Under the pieces are notes generated by a model. It searched no databases and was not told the DNA's origin. It worked only from the letters and a program-made list of their open reading frames with translations. The translations under genes and the position numbers were made by a program. This document shows positions 40,407 to 48,621 of a stretch of DNA of 64,000 nt, one piece after another; within the stretch, counting starts at the first letter, position 1, and every line of letters begins with the position of its first letter. This stretch comes from DATKJS01 sp964551995 (GTDB taxonomy: Bacteria; Acidobacteriota; Aminicenantia; Aminicenantales; Saccharicenantaceae), in assembly GCA_964551995.1 (NCBI GenBank), contig CAZKFD010000013.1, forward strand, positions 124,001 to 188,000, in the 5' to 3' direction.

Positions 40407-41669
40407 ATGAGCCGGGGCGCCTTTCCCGCAAGGCGGGTTGCCGTCACCGGAATCGGGCTTGTTTCCCCTCTCGGGGTGGGGACGGAGAAGAACTGGCAGG
40501 CCCTGCTCCGGGGCGAAAGCGGCATCGGCCCGATCACGCACTTCGACGCCTCGAGGCATGCCACGCGTTTCGGGGGGGAGGTCCGCAATTTTGACCCGCT
40601 GGCGTTCATCGACCGCAAGGAAGTGAAGAAGATGGACCTCTTCATCCAATTCGCCCTGGCGGCGGCCCAGCTCGCGGTCGAGGACTCGGGACTCCCTCCG
40701 GGCGAGCTCGAGGGCGAGCGCACCGGGACCTATGTCGGCTCCGGCATCGGGGGCCTGGGTTCCATCGAGGAATGGCACAAGGTCCTCATGGAAAAGGGTC
40801 CGGAGCGGGTGTCGCCGTTTTTCCTCATCCAGACGATCATCAACGAGGCCTCGGGGCAGATCTCGATCCGCTACCGCGCGAAGGGCCCGAACTCGGCCAC
40901 GGCGACGGCCTGCAGCACGGGAACGCACGCCATCGGCGACTCCTTCCGCATGATCGCGCGGGGAGAGGCCGACATCATGATCGCGGGAGGCGCCGAAGCC
41001 CCGCTGACCTCGCTGAGCGTCGCCGGCTTCAACGCCATGAAGGCGATCTCGGAGAGAAACGACGAGCCGCAGAAGGCCTCGAGGCCCTTCGACGCCCGGC
41101 GTGACGGGTTCGTCATGGGGGAAGGGGCCGGCGTGCTGATCTTGGAGGAGCTCGGACAGGCCCTGAGGCGCGGCGCCAGGATCTATTGCGAGGTCGTGGG
41201 CTACGGCATGACCAGCGACGCCTACCATCCCGCCGCGCCGTGCCCGGACGGAGACGGAGCGGTCCGGGTCATGCGGAAGGCCCTCGAGGACGGGGGCGTA
41301 CGGCCCGAGGACATCCAGTATATCAACGCCCACGGGACTTCGACCCCGTACAACGACAAGACCGAGACGCTGGCGGTCAAAACGGCCTTCGGCGGCCACG
41401 CCCGGAAAATCGGCATCAGCTCGACGAAGTCGATGACCGGCCATCTTTTGGGCGCGGCGGGAGGCCTCGAAGGCGGGATCACGGCGCTCTGCCTTTTCCA
41501 CCAGATCATGACCCCGACGATCAACTACGAATACCCCGACCCGGATTGCGACCTCGACTACGTTCCGAACGCGGCCCGGCCGGCGGAGATCGTCTACGCG
41601 CTCAGCAATTCCTTTGGTTTCGGGGGGACGAACGGGTCGCTCCTCCTGAAGAAATTCGACAAGCCCTGA
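40407..41669 (+). CDS. fabF: 3-oxoacyl-[ACP] synthase II
   Basis: Condensing enzyme of fatty acid elongation. 420 residues from ATG 40407; ATG 40398 would add three residues. The catalytic triad is Cys169 in TACSTGTHAIGD and the two His in NAHGTSTPYND and STKSMTGHLLGAAGG; SNSFGFGGTN closes the family pattern. It is the last gene of the lipid cluster. Confidence 0.96.
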   Translation: MSRGAFPARRVAVTGIGLVSPLGVGTEKNWQALLRGESGIGPITHFDASRHATRFGGEVRNFDPLAFIDRKEVKKMDLFIQFALAAAQLAVEDSGLPPGELEGERTGTYVGSGIGGLGSIEEWHKVLMEKGPERVSPFFLIQTIINEASGQISIRYRAKGPNSATATACSTGTHAIGDSFRMIARGEADIMIAGGAEAPLTSLSVAGFNAMKAISERNDEPQKASRPFDARRDGFVMGEGAGVLILEELGQALRRGARIYCEVVGYGMTSDAYHPAAPCPDGDGAVRVMRKALEDGGVRPEDIQYINAHGTSTPYNDKTETLAVKTAFGGHARKIGISSTKSMTGHLLGAAGGLEGGITALCLFHQIMTPTINYEYPDPDCDLDYVPNAARPAEIVYALSNSFGFGGTNGSLLLKKFDKP

Positions 41670-41751
41670 TCATCCGGCCACCGGCCCGCCCGGGCGCCCC
41701 GGAAAGGCCGCCGGCAGGAGCGGGGCCCGGATTCCCGGAGAGGAGACCTGC

Positions 41752-42534
41752 ATGAACATTCTCGTTTTCGTCAAGAGGGTGGCCGACACGGAGTCGCGGA
41801 TCCGCATCCAGCGCGAAGCGAGGTCGATCGTCGAGGAGGGCCTGAATTTCATCATCAATCCCTATGACGAGTTCGCCGTCGAGGAGGCCCTCCGGCTGCG
41901 GGAGGCCAAAGGCGGGATGGTTCGCGTCATTTCCGTGGGACGGGAGGAGGCGCTCATCGGGCTGCGGAAATGCTTGGCCATGGGAGCCGACGAAGCCGCG
42001 CTCGTCAGGGACGACGCCCCGGAGACATACGACGGCCTCCGGACCGCCCGGATCATCGCCCGGGCGGTCGAGCGCAGGTTCCCGGGACCGGATCTCCTGC
42101 TTTTCGGGAAGCAGGCCGTCGGGTCGGACAACAGCCAGGTTCCCTCCATGGCGGCCGAACTCCTGGGCCTGCCCCAGGCGAACGTGGTGACGAAGCTCGA
42201 GATCGAGGGTAACACCGCAACGGCCTTCCGGGAGATCGAGGGGGGCATGGAACGGGTCGTTTTTTCGCTGCCCGCCGTCGTCAGCGCCCAGAAAGGGCTG
42301 AACGAGCCGCGGTACGAGACCCTCAAGGGCATTATGGCCGCCAAGAAGAAGGCGATCCCCGTCCTCGGGCTGGACGAACTCGGTCTTTCCGCCGACGATC
42401 TCTCCCCGAAGGTGGAGGTCACGGACATGGAGATCCCGCCCCAGCGGCAGGCGGGCAAGATCCTCCAAGGGGAGCCGGCGGATACGGCCCGCGAGCTCGT
42501 AGTTCTTCTCCGGAACGAAGCGAAGGTCATTTGA
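41752..42534 (+). CDS. etfB: Electron transfer flavoprotein beta subunit
   Basis: 260 residues. Family segments include the opening NILVFVKRVADTESRIRI, NPYDEFAVEEALRL and FGKQAVGSDNSQVPSMAAELLG. With EtfA it carries electrons between flavin dehydrogenases and a quinone or ferredoxin partner. No acyl-CoA dehydrogenase or FixC-like protein is in the window, so the partner is unknown. GGAGAGGAG precedes ATG 41752. Confidence 0.93.
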   Translation: MNILVFVKRVADTESRIRIQREARSIVEEGLNFIINPYDEFAVEEALRLREAKGGMVRVISVGREEALIGLRKCLAMGADEAALVRDDAPETYDGLRTARIIARAVERRFPGPDLLLFGKQAVGSDNSQVPSMAAELLGLPQANVVTKLEIEGNTATAFREIEGGMERVVFSLPAVVSAQKGLNEPRYETLKGIMAAKKKAIPVLGLDELGLSADDLSPKVEVTDMEIPPQRQAGKILQGEPADTARELVVLLRNEAKVI

Positions 42535-42545
42535 GGGAGGGAGGA

Positions 42546-43523
42546 ATGATCGCCGTATTCATCGAAACGAGAGACGGGAAAATCAAAAAGGCCTCCCTGG
42601 AGGCGCTCTCCGAGGCCAGAAGGAGGGCGGACGAGCTCGGCCTTGAGACCGCGGCCCTGCTCGTCGGAGCGGGCCTCGCCTCCCTGGCTTCCGCCCTGAA
42701 CCCATTCGGCCCAGCCCGTATCGTCTGCCTGGAAAATCCCGCTCTGGGCGAATATTCCTCCCAGGGCTACGCGCGCGTTCTGGCCGATTTCGCCCGCGAA
42801 ACCCCGCCGGCCGCCGTGTTCTTCTCGGCGACGGCCATGGGCAAGGACCTGGCGCCGAGAGTCGCCGCCGGGCTCGGCGCCGGCCTGGCGTCGGACTGCA
42901 CCAAGGTTGGCGTGAAGGACGGCCGGCTCGAGTTCACCCGGCCCATCTACGCCGGCAAGGCCTTCCTTTCCCTGACCCTGAATTCGACGCCCCAGGTCGT
43001 GACCCTGCGGCCGAATGTCTTCCCGCTCCTGACGCCATCGGACGGCCGAGCCGAGGTCGTCCAAAAGGAAGCGGCGATCCCCGAGGGCCTGATTAAGGGT
43101 CGGGTCGCCGAGGTTCTGAAAGAGCAGGGAGGCGAGGTCGACGTCGCCGAGGCGGACGTCATCGTCTCGGGAGGGCGGGGCCTGAAGGGCCCCGAGAATT
43201 TCTCCTTGCTGAGGGAACTCGTGGCCCTCATCCCGCGCGCGGCGGTCGGAGCCTCGCGCTCGGCGGTCGACTCCGGCTGGATCGGACACGCCCACCAGGT
43301 CGGTCAGACCGGGAAGACCGTCTCGCCCAACCTCTATATAGCCGTCGGAATCTCGGGAGCCATTCAACACCTGGCGGGGATGTCGTCGTCCAAGGTTATC
43401 GTCGCCGTGAACAAGGACCCCGAGGCGCCGATCTTCAAGGTGGCCGATTACGGCGTCGTCGGCGATCTTTTCGAGGTCGTCCCGCGGCTCACGGAGGAGA
43501 TCAAGAAGCTGACTTCGTCGTAG
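42546..43523 (+). CDS. etfA: Electron transfer flavoprotein alpha subunit
   Basis: 325 residues from ATG 42546, preceded by GGGAGGGAGGA. The C-terminal FAD-binding domain is complete: SGGRGLKGPENFSLL, GASRSAVDSGW, HQVGQTGKTVSPNLYIAVGISGAIQHLAGM. It has no N-terminal ferredoxin domain of the kind seen in some bifurcating forms. It follows etfB by 11 bp and ends at a hairpin terminator. Confidence 0.94.
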   Translation: MIAVFIETRDGKIKKASLEALSEARRRADELGLETAALLVGAGLASLASALNPFGPARIVCLENPALGEYSSQGYARVLADFARETPPAAVFFSATAMGKDLAPRVAAGLGAGLASDCTKVGVKDGRLEFTRPIYAGKAFLSLTLNSTPQVVTLRPNVFPLLTPSDGRAEVVQKEAAIPEGLIKGRVAEVLKEQGGEVDVAEADVIVSGGRGLKGPENFSLLRELVALIPRAAVGASRSAVDSGWIGHAHQVGQTGKTVSPNLYIAVGISGAIQHLAGMSSSKVIVAVNKDPEAPIFKVADYGVVGDLFEVVPRLTEEIKKLTSS

Positions 43524-43534
43524 GCACGTCCGCG

Positions 43535-43561
43535 GAGGCCTCCCTACGGGAGGGGCCTTTC
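43535..43561 (+). terminator. Terminator of etfB-etfA
   Basis: AGGCC and TCCC pair with GGGA and GGCCT around a TAC loop with a 2-base bulge, followed by TTTC. It lies 12 bases after the etfA stop and ends just before the convergent polyferredoxin stop. Confidence 0.65.
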
Positions 43562-43562
43562 A

Positions 43563-45176
43563 TCACCTGTAGGGGTCCGAGGGCGATCCCCCGATCACCT
43601 GGAGCAGCAGACGGTTTTTCTCCGAACGCGTCTCCCCGACGCTTGTGACAAAGATGGCCGGTTCGTCGACGACCGGACATTTGTTCTCGCAGATGCCGCA
43701 GCCCGTGCACTGGTCGAGGTCGATCACGGGAGCCTTCTGGACGGCGACTTTGCCGTCCGGGAGCTTGGTCTCGACCTCGACGAGCCGGATGGCTTTCGGC
43801 GAGACCGGGCAGTGCTCCTCGCAGACGATGCATGGCTTGCCCAGTGTATAGGGGATGCAGCGGTTCTTGTTGACCCAGGCGGAGCCGATCTTGACCTTGT
43901 TCTTGTCCTCGATCGTCAGCTTTTGGATGGCGCCCGTCGGGCACACCTGGGTGCAGAGGGAGCAATAGTACTCGCAGTAGCCGATCGTTGGGACAAGCAT
44001 CGGCGTCCAGATGCCTTCCGGCCCCGCTTCCGTCCGGGCCGGTTGGAGCCCGTTGGTCGGGCAGGCCCGCATGCACTGGCCGCACTTGACGCACTTCGCC
44101 AGGAACTTCTCTTCCGGGACCGAGCCGGGCGGCCGGATGAGCTTGAGCGAGGCCCGCTTCCGGAACGGCGTCAGGCGGAAGAACGGGACAGCGACCAAGC
44201 CGAGGAACGTCGTCAGGAGGACCTTCCGCCGCGACAGGTCGACGGTCGAGATGTTGGCGAGCGTTTCGGGCGCGGCGTGGAGCGGGAAGCCGATGGCGGC
44301 GGTCGGGCAGATGGCGGCGCAGGTTTCGCAGTAGATGCACTCGCCGCTTTTCCAGCCCTCGCTCGGGAAGGGGTTGGCTTGGGTTTCGCAATGTTGGGTG
44401 CAGAGGCCACACCGGATGCATTTCTCGGCGTCGATTCGGAGCTTGAAGATATTCCAGCGCGCCAGGACGGCGAGCAGGGCCCCGGTCGGACAGAGGTGCC
44501 GGCACCAGAACCGCTCTTTCCAGGCGTTGAGGGCGACGGCTCCCAGGAAGAGGAGGCCCATGGCGAACCCCTGGACGAAGGTTTCGTTGAGTGTCCAGTT
44601 TTCGAGGAGCTGGGAGATCGAGCGCCCTCCGGACATGAAGCCGAGTCCGTAGAAGACTCCTTTAAGGCTCGTGAGGGCGTAGGCGAGGCCGGGAAAGACC
44701 GACAGGGCGAAGGACCGGGCCAGGAAGGAAAACGGATCGAGATACCCCGCGAGGTCGAGCCCGAGGAGCGCCCCGGCCAGGACCAGGATGAGAATGTAAT
44801 ATTTCCAGGCCAGGCTCGCCGTCTCGTCCTTCGGGGGCCGGAGGAACTTTGTCTTCTTTAAGACGAAAGAGGAGAACTGGTGGACCGCGCCCAGGGGACA
44901 GACCCAGCCGCAGAAGACGCGGCCGAGGACGACCGTCACGACGACCGTAATCAGGGCAAAGGCGAACGAGGTGAAAACAACGCGGGAGGCAACAGTCGTA
45001 GCCAGGGCGAGAAGCGGGTCGAAGTGGAAGAAGCGCTGCACCGTGGAGCTGATGTAGTCGCGTCCCGTGTAATGGGCGCCGATGAAGAGGTAGAGGAACA
45101 GGCCGAAGAACCCCGCCTGGCTCGCGATCCGGAGGGCCTGAAGGAGGCGGTGCTTTCTAGATTTTTCTCTTTTCAA
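43563..45176 (-). CDS. Membrane polyferredoxin (NapH-like with additional 4Fe-4S domains)
   Basis: 537 residues. The N-terminal half has several membrane helices and the two NapH-type motifs FCGWVCPLG and CRHLCPTG. About six CxxCxxCxxxC-type 4Fe-4S sites follow: CIRCGLCTQHC, CIYCETCAAIC, CVKCGQCMRAC, CEYYCSLCTQVC, the CIVCEEHC group and CTGCGICENKC. It is suited to moving electrons across or along the membrane. The start is TTG 45176 with GGGAGAAG upstream, overlapping the DUF362 stop by 20 bp. The pair with a DUF362 protein is seen in other anaerobes; substrates are unknown. Confidence 0.85.
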   Translation of the reverse strand: MKREKSRKHRLLQALRIASQAGFFGLFLYLFIGAHYTGRDYISSTVQRFFHFDPLLALATTVASRVVFTSFAFALITVVVTVVLGRVFCGWVCPLGAVHQFSSFVLKKTKFLRPPKDETASLAWKYYILILVLAGALLGLDLAGYLDPFSFLARSFALSVFPGLAYALTSLKGVFYGLGFMSGGRSISQLLENWTLNETFVQGFAMGLLFLGAVALNAWKERFWCRHLCPTGALLAVLARWNIFKLRIDAEKCIRCGLCTQHCETQANPFPSEGWKSGECIYCETCAAICPTAAIGFPLHAAPETLANISTVDLSRRKVLLTTFLGLVAVPFFRLTPFRKRASLKLIRPPGSVPEEKFLAKCVKCGQCMRACPTNGLQPARTEAGPEGIWTPMLVPTIGYCEYYCSLCTQVCPTGAIQKLTIEDKNKVKIGSAWVNKNRCIPYTLGKPCIVCEEHCPVSPKAIRLVEVETKLPDGKVAVQKAPVIDLDQCTGCGICENKCPVVDEPAIFVTSVGETRSEKNRLLLQVIGGSPSDPYR

Positions 45177-46056
45177 CGCGGAGCTTCTCCCACTCGAATT
45201 TTCCCAGGCCGCGCTCCTGCGCCAATTTCAGGTAGAGGAGCTCCTGGGGCTGGATGCCGAAAAAGCCGGCTCCGACGGCGTCGACGGCCACCGGATCGCG
45301 GCCGGCCACGACGGTCTTGACGAGCTTCGTATCCGAGGTGCGGCCGCCCTGGGGGCCGTTCCGGACGAGGATCCGGTAGGCGTCGAGGACCGTCAAGGCC
45401 GGTTTGAAAAACGCCGCGAGGTCGACGAGCGCCCGGTCGAGGTCCTGATGGAGCTGATTCCGGGCGCCGCCGAGCGCGCCGAGCCAGTTCTTCAGGCCCA
45501 TGGTCAGGCGGCAGAGGGAGTGGTGCTTGGCGATGGGGACGTTGATGATCTTGTCGGCCTCGAGCACATCAGTGAGGACGTCCCATTCTTTGAGCCATTC
45601 GCCGTGGAGCGTGACTTTCTTCACCCGGCTCTCGTCGGCGTAGGGCATCGAGGCGCCCATCGACCGGACGGCGTCGAGGATACCCGAGCGCACGTAGCAG
45701 CGCTTGGCCTCGTTCGTCGTGTTGTCGATGACCGTGACATGACGGGCGCCCGCCGCCTGGACGAGTTCGACAAGGGCCTTGACGACTTCGGGGTTCGTAC
45801 AGGCGGCCATCTCCGGCGTCCGGTCCCAGCCGATGTTGGGCTTGATGAGGACCTTGTCGCCCCTGGCGATGAACGTCTGCATGCCGCCGAGGGCGGCCAC
45901 GGCGGCCTTGGTGATCTCTGAGGGGAAATCGCCCTCGATGATCGCGAGCTCCGGCACGCCGGCCGGAACGGTACCCTGCCCCGCGATGAAGCGCGGCGCC
46001 CAGTGGAGGACGGCGCCTCCGACAGCCAGGTCTCTCAAAAACGTGCGTCTGTTCAT
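45157..46056 (-). CDS. Tat-exported DUF362 protein
   Basis: 299 residues from ATG 46056; an in-frame ATG at 46065 overlaps the amiC stop as ATGA and is the alternative. The N-terminal NRRTFLRDLAVGGAVL is a twin-arginine signal. The DUF362 core includes VLIKPNIGWDRTPEMAACTNP, NVPIAKHHSLCRLTMGLKNWLG and AVDAVGAGFFGI. DUF362 proteins often accompany 4Fe-4S proteins and lack a defined reaction. Tat export suggests a folded, perhaps cofactor-bearing protein acting with the polyferredoxin. Confidence 0.82.
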   Translation of the reverse strand: MNRRTFLRDLAVGGAVLHWAPRFIAGQGTVPAGVPELAIIEGDFPSEITKAAVAALGGMQTFIARGDKVLIKPNIGWDRTPEMAACTNPEVVKALVELVQAAGARHVTVIDNTTNEAKRCYVRSGILDAVRSMGASMPYADESRVKKVTLHGEWLKEWDVLTDVLEADKIINVPIAKHHSLCRLTMGLKNWLGALGGARNQLHQDLDRALVDLAAFFKPALTVLDAYRILVRNGPQGGRTSDTKLVKTVVAGRDPVAVDAVGAGFFGIQPQELLYLKLAQERGLGKFEWEKLRVEKRKI

Positions 46057-46061
46057 GGGCG

Positions 46062-47276
46062 TCATCCTTTGCCGAGCGAGTGGATATAATCCATGATCCC
46101 GCCATAGATGCCCCGGGCGGCGAGTTCCCGGTATCGCTCGGTCTTGAGCCGGGCTTCCTCGGACGGGTTGCTGAGATGCGAGATCTCGACGAGCACCGAG
46201 GGCATCTCGCTGCCGATGAGGACGTAAAAGGGGCCGCCCTTGACCCCCAGGTTCTTAACGTCGGGGTTGACCAAGGACAGAGATTTGAGCAGCTCTTTTT
46301 GGATCCTCTCCGCCAGGTCGCGGGATTCGTAGATCTTGCTGTTCTGGACGATCTTCTGGATGATGTCTTTCATGTGCCCCATATTTTTTGTCGAAGCGGA
46401 ATTTTCGGCGGCGGCCGTCTCGATAACCCCGGGGTCGGGACTGAAGTTCAGGTAAAATGTCTCGATCCCCTCGCGCCGTCTGTCCCGGTGGGCGTTAACA
46501 TGGATGGACACGAAGAGGTCGGCGCGCTTCTGGTTGGCGATCACCGTCCGGGCTTCGAGCGGCACGAGGATGTCCGACTCCCGGGCCATGATGACCTTCA
46601 GGCCGGCCTTCTCCACGAGGAGCTTTTTCAGCATCAGGGCCACGTCCAGGGTGATCGTCTTCTCCTCGAGCCCGCTCAGACCGATGCAGCCCGGATCGCT
46701 CCCGCCGTGGCCCGGGTCGAGAACGACGGTCCGGATGCCGAGGCCGAGCTGGCGGGCCATGGAATAGCCGGAGGCCAGGCGCTCGGCCGGCTTGGCCGCC
46801 GGCTTGGCCGCGGCGCCGGCGGGAGGCTCTCCGGAGGGCTCTGCCTCGGGAGCCTGGACGGGATAGATGTCGAGAACGATGCGGAACGGGTCGAACAGGT
46901 GGTAGACCCGGTAGGTTTTGATTTTGGCGAAGTCGACTTCGGCGGAGACCCGCACCGTCGACGGCGTCTTCTGGAAGATCTGGATCTGACTCAGATACGG
47001 GGTCTTCACGGGGTAGGACTGGCCTTCGAGGACGGGGTTGAGCCGGGCCTGGAGGATGTCGGCGTAGATCAGCCCGGGATTCCGGGATTCCCCAGCCGTG
47101 TATTCGCGCAGCGTGCCGATGTCGAGAACGATCCGGGTGAAGGCGGGATGCGTGAAATAGCGGAGATTGGCGATCTCCACCCGCTTGTCGGGCTGGGCGC
47201 CCCTCGCGAGGGCCGGCAGGGACGCCGTGAGCGCCAAGAACATCAAGAGAAACAGAAGCTTATGCGCGCGATTCAA
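46062..47276 (-). CDS. amiC: N-acetylmuramoyl-L-alanine amidase with AMIN domain (AmiC type)
   Basis: 404 residues. Signal peptide (about 5-25), AMIN domain (about 32-140, TRIVLDIGTLREYTAG...FRIVLDIYPV) that directs it to the envelope, a Pro/Ala linker, and the Amidase_3 domain (about 180-402). Zinc ligands are in VVLDPGHGGSDPG (His), the Glu of GLSGLEEKTITLDVA, and FVSIHVNAH, with the catalytic Glu in VLVEISHLSN. It splits peptidoglycan stems during cell separation. The start is TTG 47276, forced by an in-frame TAA nine bases upstream; its spacing to GAGGA is short, so it is less certain. Confidence 0.92.
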   Translation of the reverse strand: MNRAHKLLFLLMFLALTASLPALARGAQPDKRVEIANLRYFTHPAFTRIVLDIGTLREYTAGESRNPGLIYADILQARLNPVLEGQSYPVKTPYLSQIQIFQKTPSTVRVSAEVDFAKIKTYRVYHLFDPFRIVLDIYPVQAPEAEPSGEPPAGAAAKPAAKPAERLASGYSMARQLGLGIRTVVLDPGHGGSDPGCIGLSGLEEKTITLDVALMLKKLLVEKAGLKVIMARESDILVPLEARTVIANQKRADLFVSIHVNAHRDRRREGIETFYLNFSPDPGVIETAAAENSASTKNMGHMKDIIQKIVQNSKIYESRDLAERIQKELLKSLSLVNPDVKNLGVKGGPFYVLIGSEMPSVLVEISHLSNPSEEARLKTERYRELAARGIYGGIMDYIHSLGKG

Positions 47277-47341
47277 TCCTCTTTAATTCTAACCGACTCC
47301 TGCGGCCTTGTCCACCTGCGGGGCCGCGGCCCGCCCTTTTT

Positions 47342-48544
47342 TCAGGCGCCGTATTTTTCGAGTTTGAGAGCGTGGGCCAGCATGAGCGGCATGGCGTGGA
47401 TCGAGCGGAAGCGCCCGAGCAGCCCCCGGGCGCAGGCCCGCTCCGTGAACGTCCGGACGTCATCGATCCCCGCCGTCCGGGACACGAGGACGAAGGGGTT
47501 CGGGTGCCAGGAATGGGCCTTGAGCAACGAGGGCGTCGAATGGTCCGAGGTGACGACCAGGACGTCGGGATCGAGGGCCGTGACCCTCGGGATGTAGGAA
47601 TCGAGCTCCTCGATGGCCGCCACCTTGGCTGCGAAGTTCCCGTCCTCGCCGGACGAGTCCGTCTTTTTGAAGTGCACGTAGAAAAAGTCGTGACTGCGGA
47701 AATTTCTCTCCAGGGCGTCGAAGAGGTCGGCCGGCTGCGGGCCGACGGGCATGACGTCCATGCCGAGGAGATTGGCCAGCCCTTTGTACATCGGATAGTT
47801 CGCGATGGCCGCGGGGCGGAGGCGGAAGAGCTCCTGCATGGGAGGTAGATGCGGGAATTTGGAAAAGCCGCGCAGAAGGACGAGGTTCGCGCGTGGCTCG
47901 GCCTTGAGCACCTCCCCGGCATCCTGGATGAACCGGTTGACGGCCGCGGCGGCCTTGGCCGCCTCGGGCGCCAGCGCCTGGGCCGAGACCGGGGGATGGC
48001 CTTCTTTCTGGGGGTCGGCGTCGGACAGGGCGTCTGCCAACCCCACGGCGTTGAAACGGGCCACGAACCGATGCTCTTTTCCCGGGAACACCTTGACCTC
48101 GAGGCCCTCCTGCCGCGGCAGCGCGGCGTTCAGCAGCCCGCAGATCCGGACGTTCTCCTCGGTCGGGATTCGGCCGGCCCGCCGGTCGACAATAAGGCCG
48201 TCCTTGACTGTGGCGAAATTTCCCCGGGCCACGAGGTCGTCGCGGCCGACCTCGACCCCCGAGCCCAGGGCTTCCAGGATGCCGCGCCCGATCTGATACT
48301 TGAGCGGCTCGTAGCCGAAGAGGGCCAGGTGCGCCGGCCCGCTGCCGGGCGTGATGCCCATGGACACGGGGTCCGTCACCCCGCAGACGCCGCGCTGGGC
48401 CAGCTCGTCGAGGTGCGGCTTGCGGGCTGCCTCGAGCTCCGTCCGACCGCCTTCCGGAAGGCCTCCGAGGCCGTCCATGACGAGCAGGACGATCTTCGAA
48501 TCCGTCGTCTGGCTGAGTTCTTTGGCGAGTTCTTCCCATTCCAT
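47342..48544 (-). CDS. apgM: Archaeal-type 2,3-bisphosphoglycerate-independent phosphoglycerate mutase
   Basis: 400 residues from ATG 48544 with GGGAG upstream. LLVMDGLGGLPEGGRTELE carries the metal-binding Asp of the alkaline-phosphatase superfamily; DPVSMGITPGSGPAHLALFGYEP has the nucleophilic Ser region; FFYVHFKKTDSSGEDG and VVTSDHSTPSLLKAHSWH supply further metal ligands. It interconverts 2- and 3-phosphoglycerate. This form is common in archaea and scattered anaerobic bacteria. It is divergent from guaA. Confidence 0.92.
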   Translation of the reverse strand: MEWEELAKELSQTTDSKIVLLVMDGLGGLPEGGRTELEAARKPHLDELAQRGVCGVTDPVSMGITPGSGPAHLALFGYEPLKYQIGRGILEALGSGVEVGRDDLVARGNFATVKDGLIVDRRAGRIPTEENVRICGLLNAALPRQEGLEVKVFPGKEHRFVARFNAVGLADALSDADPQKEGHPPVSAQALAPEAAKAAAAVNRFIQDAGEVLKAEPRANLVLLRGFSKFPHLPPMQELFRLRPAAIANYPMYKGLANLLGMDVMPVGPQPADLFDALERNFRSHDFFYVHFKKTDSSGEDGNFAAKVAAIEELDSYIPRVTALDPDVLVVTSDHSTPSLLKAHSWHPNPFVLVSRTAGIDDVRTFTERACARGLLGRFRSIHAMPLMLAHALKLEKYGA

Positions 48545-48572
48545 GTTGTCGCTCCCGCGCACGGATGAATCC

Positions 48573-48581
48573 ATTTTATCA
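48573..48581 (-). promoter_or_regulatory. Extended -10 promoter for apgM
   Basis: Minus-strand TGATAAAAT, a TGn-extended -10, lies about 29 bases upstream of ATG 48544. The same 9-mer occurs on the plus strand for guaA, so the two divergent promoters share a core. Confidence 0.55.
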
Positions 48582-48586
48582 CAGAT

Positions 48587-48615
48587 TTGAATCATGCCGT
48601 CCGCTCTGATAAAAT
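48587..48615 (+). promoter_or_regulatory. Promoter for guaA predicting a leaderless mRNA
   Basis: TTGAAT and TAAAAT with a 17-base spacer and a TGn extension. The expected start, 6-8 bases past the -10, falls at or next to the A of ATG 48622, and no Shine-Dalgarno exists upstream. Confidence 0.7.
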
Positions 48616-48621
48616 CTCTGC

